Source of the DNA: Nevskia sp.
GTDB taxonomy: Bacteria; Pseudomonadota; Gammaproteobacteria; Nevskiales; Nevskiaceae
Assembly: GCA_028291645.1 (NCBI GenBank)
Contig: JAQGNU010000069.1
Coordinates: 1-43,168, forward strand
Length of the DNA stretch: 43,168 nt
Direction: 5' to 3'
Shown: positions 33,929-40,677 of the stretch, one piece after another
How the letters are laid out: each line of letters begins with the position of its first letter
How positions within the stretch are numbered: the stretch's first letter is position 1
Notes under the pieces: model-generated
Seen by the model: only the letters and a program-made list of their open reading frames with translations
The model's database searches: none
What the model was told of the DNA's origin: nothing
Position numbers and translations under genes: made by a program

Positions 33929-35212
33929 ATGCCGCGCGTCGCGCTTCGTCATCGCATCCGTATAGGTATCGCTGTCTGCGCGGCGCTGCTGCTGAGCGCT
34001 TGTGGCCAGCGCAGCGAGTCCGCACACGAATCTGCGCAGAGCGCCGCAGCTCTGCAGGCGTCGACACCTACGCCCGCCGCAAGCCCGACGCCGAGCGCGC
34101 TCGCAGCCCTCGGCAAGAAAATTTTCTTCGATCCATCCTTGTCCGCATCCGGCCGCTTGTCCTGCGCCAGCTGCCATAGCCCCGAACACGCCTACGCCGC
34201 AGCCAACGCGCGGGCCGTGCAACTCGGCGGCCCCAAGCTCGACCGCCAAGGCGCACGCGCGGTGCCCTCGCTACGCTACGTACTGAACCGCACGCCGGTC
34301 TGGTCCAAGGTGTTCATCTCCAACCAGGCCGAACGCATCCTCGAAGGCGACGAACCGCCGGTCGGCGGTTTCGGCTGGGATGGCCGCTTCAACACGCTGC
34401 ACGAACAAGCCGCGTTCCCGCTGCTCGCCGCCAACGAAATGGCGAATGCGAATGCCGATGATGTTGTCGCCAAGCTGCAACGCGCCGCGTATGCAGACGA
34501 CATCCGCCAACTGTTCGGCGCGCAGATCTTCGACGACCGCCAGAGCGTCTATAGCAAGGCGCTGATCGCACTCGAACGATTCGAACTGGAAGACACGAGC
34601 TTCCATCCCTACAGCAGCAAGTACGACGACTACCTCGACGGCAAAGCCCAGCTCAGCGAAGCAGAGCGCCGCGGCCTGATGCTGTTCGACGATCCACAAC
34701 GCGGCAACTGTGCAAGCTGCCATATCGACCGCAAAGGCGCCGACGGCTCGCACCCGTTGTTCACCGACTACCAGTTCGAAGCGCTCGGCGTACCGCGCAA
34801 CGCCGAACTGCGCGCGAATCGCGATCCGCGTTACTTCGACCAAGGCTTGTGCGGCCCGCTGCGCAGCGATCAGGTCGCGGAGAAGCAATACTGCGGCATG
34901 TTCAAAACCCCGAGCTTACGCAACGTCGCCACACGCGGCGCGTTCTTTCACAACGGCCGCTTTCACACGCTGGAAGATGCGCTGCGTTTCTACGTGCAAC
35001 GCGATACCGATCCGCAACGCTGGTATCCGCGCGGTGCGGATGGACGCGCCGACAAGTTTGACGATCTGCCCTTGAGCCTGCGCGGCAATGTCGATGTGAT
35101 CGATCAGCCGCTGACATTGCACGAAGGCGAAACACCGGCTTGGAGCGATGCCGAGATTGCGGACGTGGCGGCGTTTTTGAGGACGTTGACGGATCGGGAC
35201 GTGCATCCCTAG
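33929..35212 (+). CDS. Dihaem cytochrome c peroxidase / MauG-family lipoprotein
   Basis: About 427 residues. A lipoprotein signal (LLSAC, C25) and an Ala/Ser/Pro linker precede the enzyme, which starts at ALGKKIFFDPSLSASGRLSC. Haem motifs are CASCH at C79-H83 (peroxidatic) and CASCH at C261-H265 (electron transfer). TPSLRNVATRGAFFHNGRF and AFLRTLTD close the protein as in bacterial cytochrome c peroxidases. It would reduce hydrogen peroxide in the periplasm or, as MauG-like proteins do, oxidise a protein partner. The frame is open far upstream, inside the phosphoesterase gene; the ATG is chosen for the signal peptide, although no strong ribosome site is near. Confidence 0.85.
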   Translation: MPRVALRHRIRIGIAVCAALLLSACGQRSESAHESAQSAAALQASTPTPAASPTPSALAALGKKIFFDPSLSASGRLSCASCHSPEHAYAAANARAVQLGGPKLDRQGARAVPSLRYVLNRTPVWSKVFISNQAERILEGDEPPVGGFGWDGRFNTLHEQAAFPLLAANEMANANADDVVAKLQRAAYADDIRQLFGAQIFDDRQSVYSKALIALERFELEDTSFHPYSSKYDDYLDGKAQLSEAERRGLMLFDDPQRGNCASCHIDRKGADGSHPLFTDYQFEALGVPRNAELRANRDPRYFDQGLCGPLRSDQVAEKQYCGMFKTPSLRNVATRGAFFHNGRFHTLEDALRFYVQRDTDPQRWYPRGADGRADKFDDLPLSLRGNVDVIDQPLTLHEGETPAWSDAEIADVAAFLRTLTDRDVHP

Positions 35213-35278
35213 GCATGCGTCGGCGCCGGAGTATCGATCCGCTACTCTATTACGGTCATCATAGACTCAGAGGGCCGC

Positions 35279-35794
35279 ATGATCACGTACATCGCTCTTT
35301 TGCGCGCCGTCAATGTCGGCGGAACGGGCAAGCTGCCGATGGCGGACCTCAAAGCACTCTGTGAACGGGCCGGCTTCGCCAAGGTGAAAACCTATATCGC
35401 CAGCGGCAACGTCGTGTTCGAAAGCAAGCTGCCGGAGGCCAAGACCAAAGCCGCTTTGGAAAGCGAGCTGAAGCGCTACGCCGGCAAGCCAGTCGGCGTG
35501 CTGCTGCGGAGTGCTGCGGAAATGGTAGCGATCTTGAAAAGCAATCCGTTCCCGCAAGCCGCACCCAACCTGACCGTCGCGATCTTCCTCGACGCAGCGC
35601 CGCCGAAAGACACATTGAAGAATGTCGTCCATCAAAACGCTGGTGAAGAAATCGAACTGGGCACGCGCGAGATTTACGTGCATTACCCGAAAGGCCAGGG
35701 CGACTCCAAGCTGCGCATTCCGGCGGCGAAAGAGGGCACGGCGCGCAATATGAATACGATCGCCAAGCTCGCAGAGATGGCGGCGGCGCTTTAG
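35279..35794 (+). CDS. DUF1697 family protein
   Basis: A 171-residue cytoplasmic protein of the DUF1697 family: TYIALLRAVNVGGTGKLPMADLKALCERAGF at the N-terminus and KTYIASGNVVFESKL next, both near-universal in the family, and the C-terminal TARNMNTIAKLAEM. Family function is unknown. GAGGG stands 4 bases before the ATG. Confidence 0.88.
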   Translation: MITYIALLRAVNVGGTGKLPMADLKALCERAGFAKVKTYIASGNVVFESKLPEAKTKAALESELKRYAGKPVGVLLRSAAEMVAILKSNPFPQAAPNLTVAIFLDAAPPKDTLKNVVHQNAGEEIELGTREIYVHYPKGQGDSKLRIPAAKEGTARNMNTIAKLAEMAAAL

Positions 35795-35803
35795 GCGATC
35801 ACT

Positions 35804-36001
35804 TCAGCCATTGCCGTATTCGCTTGCGAGTGCAAACAGTTCGCCGACGACCGTGTGCCTGAGTCCCAGGCGCAATGTCGATAATTTCACTCTGGCGCCT
35901 TTAATCCTTATGGTGAGATCGTGCGCGGAGCGCACGCTGCGCAAGGAACTTTCGAGAGCGGCTGAATCGACGACGGCTAGTTCGTCCCGAATCTTGCTCA
36001 A
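35804..36001 (-). CDS. Possible small ORF after the rhomboid-like gene
   Basis: A 65-codon frame opening with TTG that overlaps the rhomboid-like stop as TTGA, the minus-strand equivalent of an ATGA coupling. The product (SKIRDELAVVDSAALESSL, then KLSTLRLGLRHTVVGELFAL) is helical and soluble in appearance. There is no homology I recognise, and the rare start makes this doubtful. Confidence 0.22.
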   Translation of the reverse strand: MSKIRDELAVVDSAALESSLRSVRSAHDLTIRIKGARVKLSTLRLGLRHTVVGELFALASEYGNG

Positions 36002-36645
36002 GATGTCGGCTCGGTGCGCGCGTGCTGATGATTGCCGAGGTGTTCCATGCAGTAGGCCACCGGCGGCTCGCACTTGGTGCAGTAGCGGAATTCCGTCGTC
36101 CGGTGGGATTTGTCGTTGATGCCGCAGACGGTGCAGACATGCAGCGGCTTGTCGCGGTTGGCGATTGCGCTCGATTGCCGCTTGAACTGGCGATGGCCGT
36201 GGCGCGCGCGATAGTAAATATCCTTGCCGAAAAACAGGAAGAAGTTCGCGACCGCCGCCAGGATCAGCAGCCGGCTGGCCCAGTTGCCGAAGATAAACTC
36301 GTAGCCGTAGAGCAGCCAGGTCAGCAGCGCCAGCCACTTGATGCGCACCGGCAGTATCAGGAACAGATAAAGCGTGTAGTCCGGAAACAAGTAGGCGAAG
36401 GCCAGAAAAATCGAGCCGGTGACATAGGTATTGGTCGCCGGCGCGAACGGAAATGCGAATGCGGCGGCGATCGTCAGCAAGATGCCGATCAGCACGTACA
36501 GGTTATAGCGCAGCGTGCCCCAGTGGGCTTCGAGCGCGCCGCCCATGAAGTAGAGCAGATAGAGCGCGAAGACTGCGAAGATCGGATTGCCCAACGGCGG
36601 CGTAAACACAAAGCTCAGCAGCCGCCACCATTCGCCGGCCAGCAC
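35998..36645 (-). CDS. Rhomboid-like membrane protein with C-terminal zinc ribbon (5'-truncated by frameshift)
   Basis: The intact frame from a GTG gives 215 residues. Five or six hydrophobic segments follow the rhomboid layout: WWRLLSFVFTPPLGNPIF, GGALEAHWGTLRYNLYVLIG, FPDYTLYLFLILPVRIKWL. The serine protease motif G-x-S-G is not present (TGSIF instead), so it is a non-proteolytic relative. The C-terminus has a soluble cysteine-rich tail, CTVCG, CTKC, YC and HLGNHQH, a likely zinc ribbon. The conserved first membrane segment lies upstream in the same frame without a usual start codon; adding one G near 36761 joins it to an ATG at 36794 (265 residues in total). So the gene is either frameshifted in nature or contains a sequencing error. 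Confidence 0.65.
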   Translation of the reverse strand: MLAGEWWRLLSFVFTPPLGNPIFAVFALYLLYFMGGALEAHWGTLRYNLYVLIGILLTIAAAFAFPFAPATNTYVTGSIFLAFAYLFPDYTLYLFLILPVRIKWLALLTWLLYGYEFIFGNWASRLLILAAVANFFLFFGKDIYYRARHGHRQFKRQSSAIANRDKPLHVCTVCGINDKSHRTTEFRYCTKCEPPVAYCMEHLGNHQHARTEPTS

Positions 36646-36794
36646 CGCCCCCGGAATCAGCTCGATCGCGCCGAGGAACTCAGGCTTCGCCAGGCTCAGC
36701 AGGAGAGCTATGCCCTGAGCGCCGACCAGATACAGCGTGAGGTTTTGCAGCGCGAAACGGCCAGCTTACGTTCGAGCGGTTTTGAAATCTTCAT
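36646..36794 (-). pseudogene. Frameshifted 5' end of the rhomboid-like gene
   Basis: From the ATG at 36794 one frame reads MKISKPLERKL and then fails; the next frame reads GRFALQNLTLYLVGAQGIAL and continues without stop into the rhomboid-like gene at 36645. The switch point is CTGGCC (minus strand, around 36761), where one extra G would restore a single frame. The TAA just upstream in the second frame rules out a simple earlier start. No strong ribosome site precedes the ATG. Confidence 0.55.
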
Positions 36795-37041
36795 GCGGGT
36801 CGGATGGCCAAGGTGGCAAGTGTCGCTGGATCGATTATGCAGTTCGTGATGCGCATTATCCGTGACTGCGGCCGCGCTGCGAGAGGGATAGTTTGCTTGC
36901 CGGCTGGCGGCGGCCGAATGCCAGCGTTATTGCTGCCGACTCTATGGCAGACTTTGCCGGAAGGACAGAAATAAGGACAGTGGAAATTGGATCGCAGCGG
37001 CCCTAAACGCGGCCGCCGGCAAATCCGGCGGCAGCAGAACC

Positions 37042-37407
37042 ATGCCACGGCCCGCTAAACGCTTCGGAGTCAGCTATGCGGACTACGTTCGCATGGCCTT
37101 GGCGTTTCCCGGCGTCGAGGAATCCACTTCGTACAATACGCCCGCGATCAAGGTAAAAGGCAAGCTGATCTCGCGCCTGCGCTCGGAAGCCGAAGGCGCG
37201 CTGGCGATCCGCTGCGATTTCATCGATCGCGAAATGCTGCTGCAGGCCGCGCCCGAAGTGTTCTTCATCACCGAGCACTACGCGAACTACCCGATGATTC
37301 TGGTGCAGCTGGAGAGCGTGCTGCCGGAGGCCCTGCGCGATCTGTTCGAGCGCGCCTGGCGCGCACAAGCACCGAACAAGCTGGTCAAGGAATTTTCGAA
37401 AGATTGA
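37042..37407 (+). CDS. MmcQ/YjbR family protein
   Basis: A 121-residue protein of the YjbR fold: SYADYVRMALAFPGVEESTSYNTPAIKVKGKLISRL, then EVFFITEHYANYPMILVQL and a C-terminal helix with AWRAQAPNKLVKEF. Proteins of this family resemble a cystatin-like, double-wing fold and are annotated as DNA-binding, without firm function. The ribosome site is weak (GGCAGCAGAACC). Last high-GC gene before the AT-rich section. Confidence 0.85.
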   Translation: MPRPAKRFGVSYADYVRMALAFPGVEESTSYNTPAIKVKGKLISRLRSEAEGALAIRCDFIDREMLLQAAPEVFFITEHYANYPMILVQLESVLPEALRDLFERAWRAQAPNKLVKEFSKD

Positions 37408-37484
37408 ACGCCGGCTGCTTCATCCTGCGTTCCGGGTGAGTCGGGATGAGGTCAGAGGCGCGGTTCTGGATGAATCGGCCGGAG

Positions 37485-37538
37485 AATTAAGAGGGACAGT
37501 CTTTTGGTTGGTTTTATTTCAACCTCGCCCCTTTAACT
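37485..37538. repeat. Imperfect inverted repeat at the left edge of the AT-rich section
   Basis: AATTAAGAGGGACAG (37485-37499) and, on the other strand, AGTTAAAGGGGCGAG (37538-37524) agree at 10 of 15 positions. A further GGTTG/CAACC pair lies inside. It could be the terminator of the nrd-kinase series or the edge of an inserted element; the evidence is weak. Confidence 0.3.
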
Positions 37539-37541
37539 GTT

Positions 37542-38378
37542 CTATTGCAAGAGCAACGAATAATTTGGTGTCGCGTGCGTTTTAACGTGCGAAAGAAAGC
37601 GAAATGTTTCAGCAGTTGAGTCGGCATTAACGATCTCGTCGGCGTACCTGCTTACAGTCTGAACAATAGGGGTGCCAGTAGCCCCAAAATCGCCACCCCG
37701 ATAAATCAAATAGGTGCGAACATTACCCGACAGGTAGTGCCTGGAGTAGTCCAACACAAAGGCCTTATAAGCCAAATTTCTCTTCAGTCTATCGGCCGGG
37801 GCGTCAAGATCAAGCGTCTCGATGACATTCCATGTGCCACCACATTGAAATACGTACTCGCCAAAAATACGACTCGAAAGGTCGATCGGATATCTGGGCA
37901 GGACCATACCCAGTTCAAGATCGTTTTCATCCGATGACAGGACTTTCAGATCTTCAAACCTTTTCCAAAGTTTGAAGAACAGTTGATCCTTTCTTTCGAC
38001 TGGATCAGTCAATTCCGAGAGTGGCTCAACCCATTCGGTAAAAAGCTGTTTTATCTTCTGCCGATACTCAGATGTACTGGCGGCTGTGAATCGCCCAAGT
38101 GGCGAGCAATTAAAATACGAAAGACTCTTAATTGCTCCATAGCGTGCTTCAACGGACTGCAGTCCAGATGACCAGTGTTTTAGCTCCGCTGCGGCTCCAG
38201 GGAGTAGATCATTGTCAAGGCCAGCGACTAGTGTTTTTGCTTTCGCTGCACTTTTTAATAAACGAATATCGAGACTGTCTTCTAGGAAGACAATCAGGCC
38301 GACGTTAACCGTTTCTCCTCGAATGCGACTAGGAGAGAAGCGCAGCACGCAATAGTCGTAGTGTTGTTCAGCGCTCAC
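37542..38378 (-). CDS. DUF3037 family protein
   Basis: A 278-residue soluble protein. The N-terminal YDYCVLRFSPSRIRGETVNVGLIVF is the DUF3037 family signature. The middle is helical (EYRQKIKQLFTEWVEPLSELTD) and the C-terminal half is mixed. Function is unknown; in many genomes DUF3037 genes sit directly beside HipA-like kinase genes, as here, which suggests a two-component module. The ATG overlaps the kinase stop (ATGA). Composition is AT-rich (for example 28 G+C of 60 bases at 38041-38100), unlike the nrd genes (41 of 60 at 39421-39480). Possible roles: partner, substrate or antitoxin-like inhibitor of the kinase; none is shown. Confidence 0.75.
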   Translation of the reverse strand: MSAEQHYDYCVLRFSPSRIRGETVNVGLIVFLEDSLDIRLLKSAAKAKTLVAGLDNDLLPGAAAELKHWSSGLQSVEARYGAIKSLSYFNCSPLGRFTAASTSEYRQKIKQLFTEWVEPLSELTDPVERKDQLFFKLWKRFEDLKVLSSDENDLELGMVLPRYPIDLSSRIFGEYVFQCGGTWNVIETLDLDAPADRLKRNLAYKAFVLDYSRHYLSGNVRTYLIYRGGDFGATGTPIVQTVSRYADEIVNADSTAETFRFLSHVKTHATPNYSLLLQ

Positions 38379-39217
38379 TGCGGCCTCAGTTTCTTAAACA
38401 ATAGCTCTGACCGCGGGAGGCGGACGTTACGCCACCAGTAGGCCCAAGACTTAGCGCATGCCTCACTCGCTGACACCCATTGAGGCGGCGCTGCTGCAGT
38501 ACATTCGTCAATGAAATTGTTGCGCATCTGAAGAAGCCGGTTAATCACCCGCTCAGCGCTTGCTCTGTCGAAAGAAAACTGAGAAAAATAGGCGTTGAAG
38601 GTGTGCGTTGATGTGCAGTTATCTCGCAACATCGCTGCGGCATTCCAATCTTCGCCGAAGTGGGCAGCCTCTGAAAAGTCAATTGCCTCGATAACATACC
38701 AATCATCTTCACTTAGCAACAGTAGATTTTCATGCGACCTGTCTGTGTTCGCCAATAGCTGATCGAAGGCATAAATTGAGCTAAGTTGTTGCCGGATGTT
38801 CTCAAGCGATTTCCCATGCCGCAGTTCTCGTAGCTCGCGAATGCCAAGCTTGCCGCACGCATACCTTGAACCAAAATAAACCTGATTCTGGCTTTTGAAG
38901 GTTCCGAAGGGTGGAACTGGGACTCCGCATTCATCGGCAACTCTTGAACAGTAATATTCGTTCAAGGCGGCCCCCGCTCGGGGAGAACTATTGGATAGCA
39001 GAACGTAGCGTCGACCGTCTTCTGCTCGCCCCAGCTTACGTTTAAGCGTGCCGAGTTCGGTCGGCAACATCTCAAGGATGCTTAGCCGCGGATTATGTCG
39101 CCCCAATCCGCCGGCAAAAGTTAGATCTAATTGTGGCTTACTCTCGCGCACAATTGCGCGCGGCGAGACATCGAGCAGCATGACGCCCGGTGAGATCTCA
39201 CCGCTCATTGAGCGCAT
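38375..39217 (-). CDS. HipA-like kinase family protein
   Basis: A 280-residue protein with the HipA kinase core. Catalytic loop NTDRSHEN (157-164) gives D159 and N164 with the same five-residue spacing as HipA D309/N314, and AIDFSEA has the Mg-binding D180. NEYYCSRVADECGVPVP (86-102) matches the helix after the ATP loop. HipA proteins are serine kinases that phosphorylate a tRNA synthetase or another target and cause growth arrest. Odd: where relatives have a VVKF-type lysine before this helix, the sequence is YVLLSNSS (71-78), so the usual ATP-contacting lysine seems lost. There is no HipB-type antitoxin; the partner is the overlapping DUF3037 gene. It starts 14 bases after nrdB, and codon use is AT-rich, suggesting acquisition. 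Confidence 0.75.
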   Translation of the reverse strand: MRSMSGEISPGVMLLDVSPRAIVRESKPQLDLTFAGGLGRHNPRLSILEMLPTELGTLKRKLGRAEDGRRYVLLSNSSPRAGAALNEYYCSRVADECGVPVPPFGTFKSQNQVYFGSRYACGKLGIRELRELRHGKSLENIRQQLSSIYAFDQLLANTDRSHENLLLLSEDDWYVIEAIDFSEAAHFGEDWNAAAMLRDNCTSTHTFNAYFSQFSFDRASAERVINRLLQMRNNFIDECTAAAPPQWVSASEACAKSWAYWWRNVRLPRSELLFKKLRPQ

Positions 39218-39231
39218 GCTGGTTCACTCGG

Positions 39232-40452
39232 CTAGTCCCAACTTAGCGCTCCACCCGTCTGATACTCGGTGACTCTAGTTTCAAAGAAGTTCTTCTCCTT
39301 CTTCAAATCCATCACCTCACTCATCCAAGGGAATGGATTCTCGGCGCCGGGATAAAGCTGCTTGAGGCCGATCTGTGAGCAGCGGCGGTTGCAGACGAAC
39401 TTGAGGTATTCATTGAACTGGCTGGCGTTGAGGCCGAGCACGCCGCGCGGCATGGTGTCGTGGGCGTACTTGATCTCCAGCTGCGTCGCCTCGTTCAGCA
39501 TGTCGGCGATTTCCTGCTGGAACTGCGCTGTCCACAGATGCGGGTTTTCGATCTTGATCTGGTTGATCACGTCGATGCCGAAGTTCATGTGCATCGATTC
39601 GTCGCGCATGATGTACTGGATCTGCTCGGACACGCCGACCATCTTGTTGCGGCGGCCGAAGCTCAGCAGTTGCACGAAGCCGACGTAGAAGAAGATGCCT
39701 TCGAACACGACGTAGAACGCGATCAGGTCGCGCAGCAGGCGCTGGTCGTTCTCCGGCGTGCCGGTGTGGAATTCCTGGTCGGCGAGGCTCTGCGTGAACG
39801 GCAGGCTCCATGCGGCCTTGTCGTGGATGCTCGGAATCTCGCGGTACATGTTGAACACTTCGGCTTCGTCGAGGCCGAGGCTTTCTATGCAGTATTGATA
39901 GGCGTGTGTGTGGATCGCTTCTTCAAACGCCTGGCGCAGCAGGTACTGGCGGCATTCCGGGTTGGTCAGGTGGCGATAGACCGCGAGCACCAGGTTGTTC
40001 GCGACCAAGCTATCGGCGGTCGAGAAGAAGCCGAGGCTGCGCTTGATGATGGTGCGCTCGTCCTCGGTCAGACCGTTCGGATCCTGCCAGAGCGCGATGT
40101 CGGCGCTCATGTTGATTTCCTGCGGCATCCAGTGGTTGTTGCAGGCGTCGAGATATTTCTTCCAGGCCCATTCGTACTTGAACGGCACCAGTTGGTTGAG
40201 ATCGGCGCGGCAGTTGATGATCTTCTTGTCGTCGACCTGGATGCGGCGCGCGCCCATCTCGACGGCTTCGAGGCCGGTGGCGCCGGCTTCGGCTTGTGCG
40301 GCGCTCGGCGTCAGTTCGAAATCGTCCGGCGGCGGCACGCGCACGCCCTTCGGTTCCGGCGTGCGCACCGGCACCGCCTGCAGACGCGGCGGCATCGCGC
40401 GCGCGGGGCTCGGTGCGGGTACGGCGGCAGGTGCATCATCCCATTCCAGCAT
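39232..40452 (-). CDS. nrdB: Ribonucleoside-diphosphate reductase class Ia, beta subunit
   Basis: About 406 residues of the diiron-tyrosyl radical subunit. Iron ligands are visible in [25 protein letters not shown] (E-x-x-H, with the radical tyrosine four residues after the His as in E. coli Y122) and [10 protein letters not shown]. The C-terminal [12 protein letters not shown] tail docks on NrdA. A 60-residue Ala/Pro-rich N-terminal extension precedes the core. The start is the ATG at 40452: AAGGAG lies 6 bases upstream, while an upstream TTG only extends the frame. Odd: the last 35-40 codons use AAT, ACT, AGA, CTA, AGT, GGA and a TAG stop, unlike the GC-rich rest. Confidence 0.95.
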   Translation of the reverse strand: MLEWDDAPAAVPAPSPARAMPPRLQAVPVRTPEPKGVRVPPPDDFELTPSAAQAEAGATGLEAVEMGARRIQVDDKKIINCRADLNQLVPFKYEWAWKKYLDACNNHWMPQEINMSADIALWQDPNGLTEDERTIIKRSLGFFSTADSLVANNLVLAVYRHLTNPECRQYLLRQAFEEAIHTHAYQYCIESLGLDEAEVFNMYREIPSIHDKAAWSLPFTQSLADQEFHTGTPENDQRLLRDLIAFYVVFEGIFFYVGFVQLLSFGRRNKMVGVSEQIQYIMRDESMHMNFGIDVINQIKIENPHLWTAQFQQEIADMLNEATQLEIKYAHDTMPRGVLGLNASQFNEYLKFVCNRRCSQIGLKQLYPGAENPFPWMSEVMDLKKEKNFFETRVTEYQTGGALSWD

Positions 40453-40475
40453 TTGCATCTCCTTCAATCTTGAAC

Positions 40476-40500
40476 AGGAGACGTCGATTCAACGTCTCCT
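40476..40500 (-). promoter_or_regulatory. Perfect 9-bp hairpin upstream of nrdB
   Basis: AGGAGACGT (40476-40484) and ACGTCTCCT (40492-40500) form a perfect stem around a 7-base loop, 23 bases before the nrdB start. On the mRNA it begins with AAAGGAGACG, a second Shine-Dalgarno-like sequence buried in the stem. Without a T-run it is more likely an RNA processing or translation-control element than a terminator. Confidence 0.45.
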
Positions 40501-40508
40501 TTACTTGA

Positions 40509-40526
40509 GCCCTCCCGCAGGAGGGC
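40509..40526 (-). terminator. Hairpin between nrdA and nrdB
   Basis: GCCCTCC-CGCA-GGAGGGC: perfect 7-bp stem and 4-base loop in the nrdA-nrdB gap. On the minus strand TCAAGTAAAGG follows, with no T-run, so it may attenuate rather than end transcription, changing the NrdA:NrdB ratio. Confidence 0.4.
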
Positions 40527-40537
40527 ACCGTGTGTTG

Positions 40538-40677
40538 TTACTGACAAGCTTCGGCCGCTCGGCGGCACTCGCTCGATGACCGCGCTGTCCTGATCAGGCT
40601 CATTGGCAGGCTTCGGCCGCTCAGCGGCACTCGCCCAATAACTTTGCAGCACTGATCAAGTTTCATTGGCAAGCTTC
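40538..40677 (-). repeat. Tandem copies of the nrdA 3' end
   Basis: Three head-to-tail units on the minus strand start at 40677 (63 bases), 40614 (62 bases) and 40552 (partial). Each opens with a version of E-A-C-Q-stop: GAAGCTTGCCAATGA, GAAGCCTGCCAATGA, GAAGCTTGTCAGTAA. All differences are synonymous. The first is the real end of nrdA. The first two units also share GATCAG and a closing GCGAGTGCCGC-Y-GAGCGGCC, which contains a small GCCGC/GCGGC hairpin. Confidence 0.75.

Noticed and set aside
33098-35212. 704-codon plus-strand open frame
   Set aside because: The first 277 codons overlap the phosphoesterase gene in another frame; the real peroxidase starts with a lipoprotein signal at 33929.
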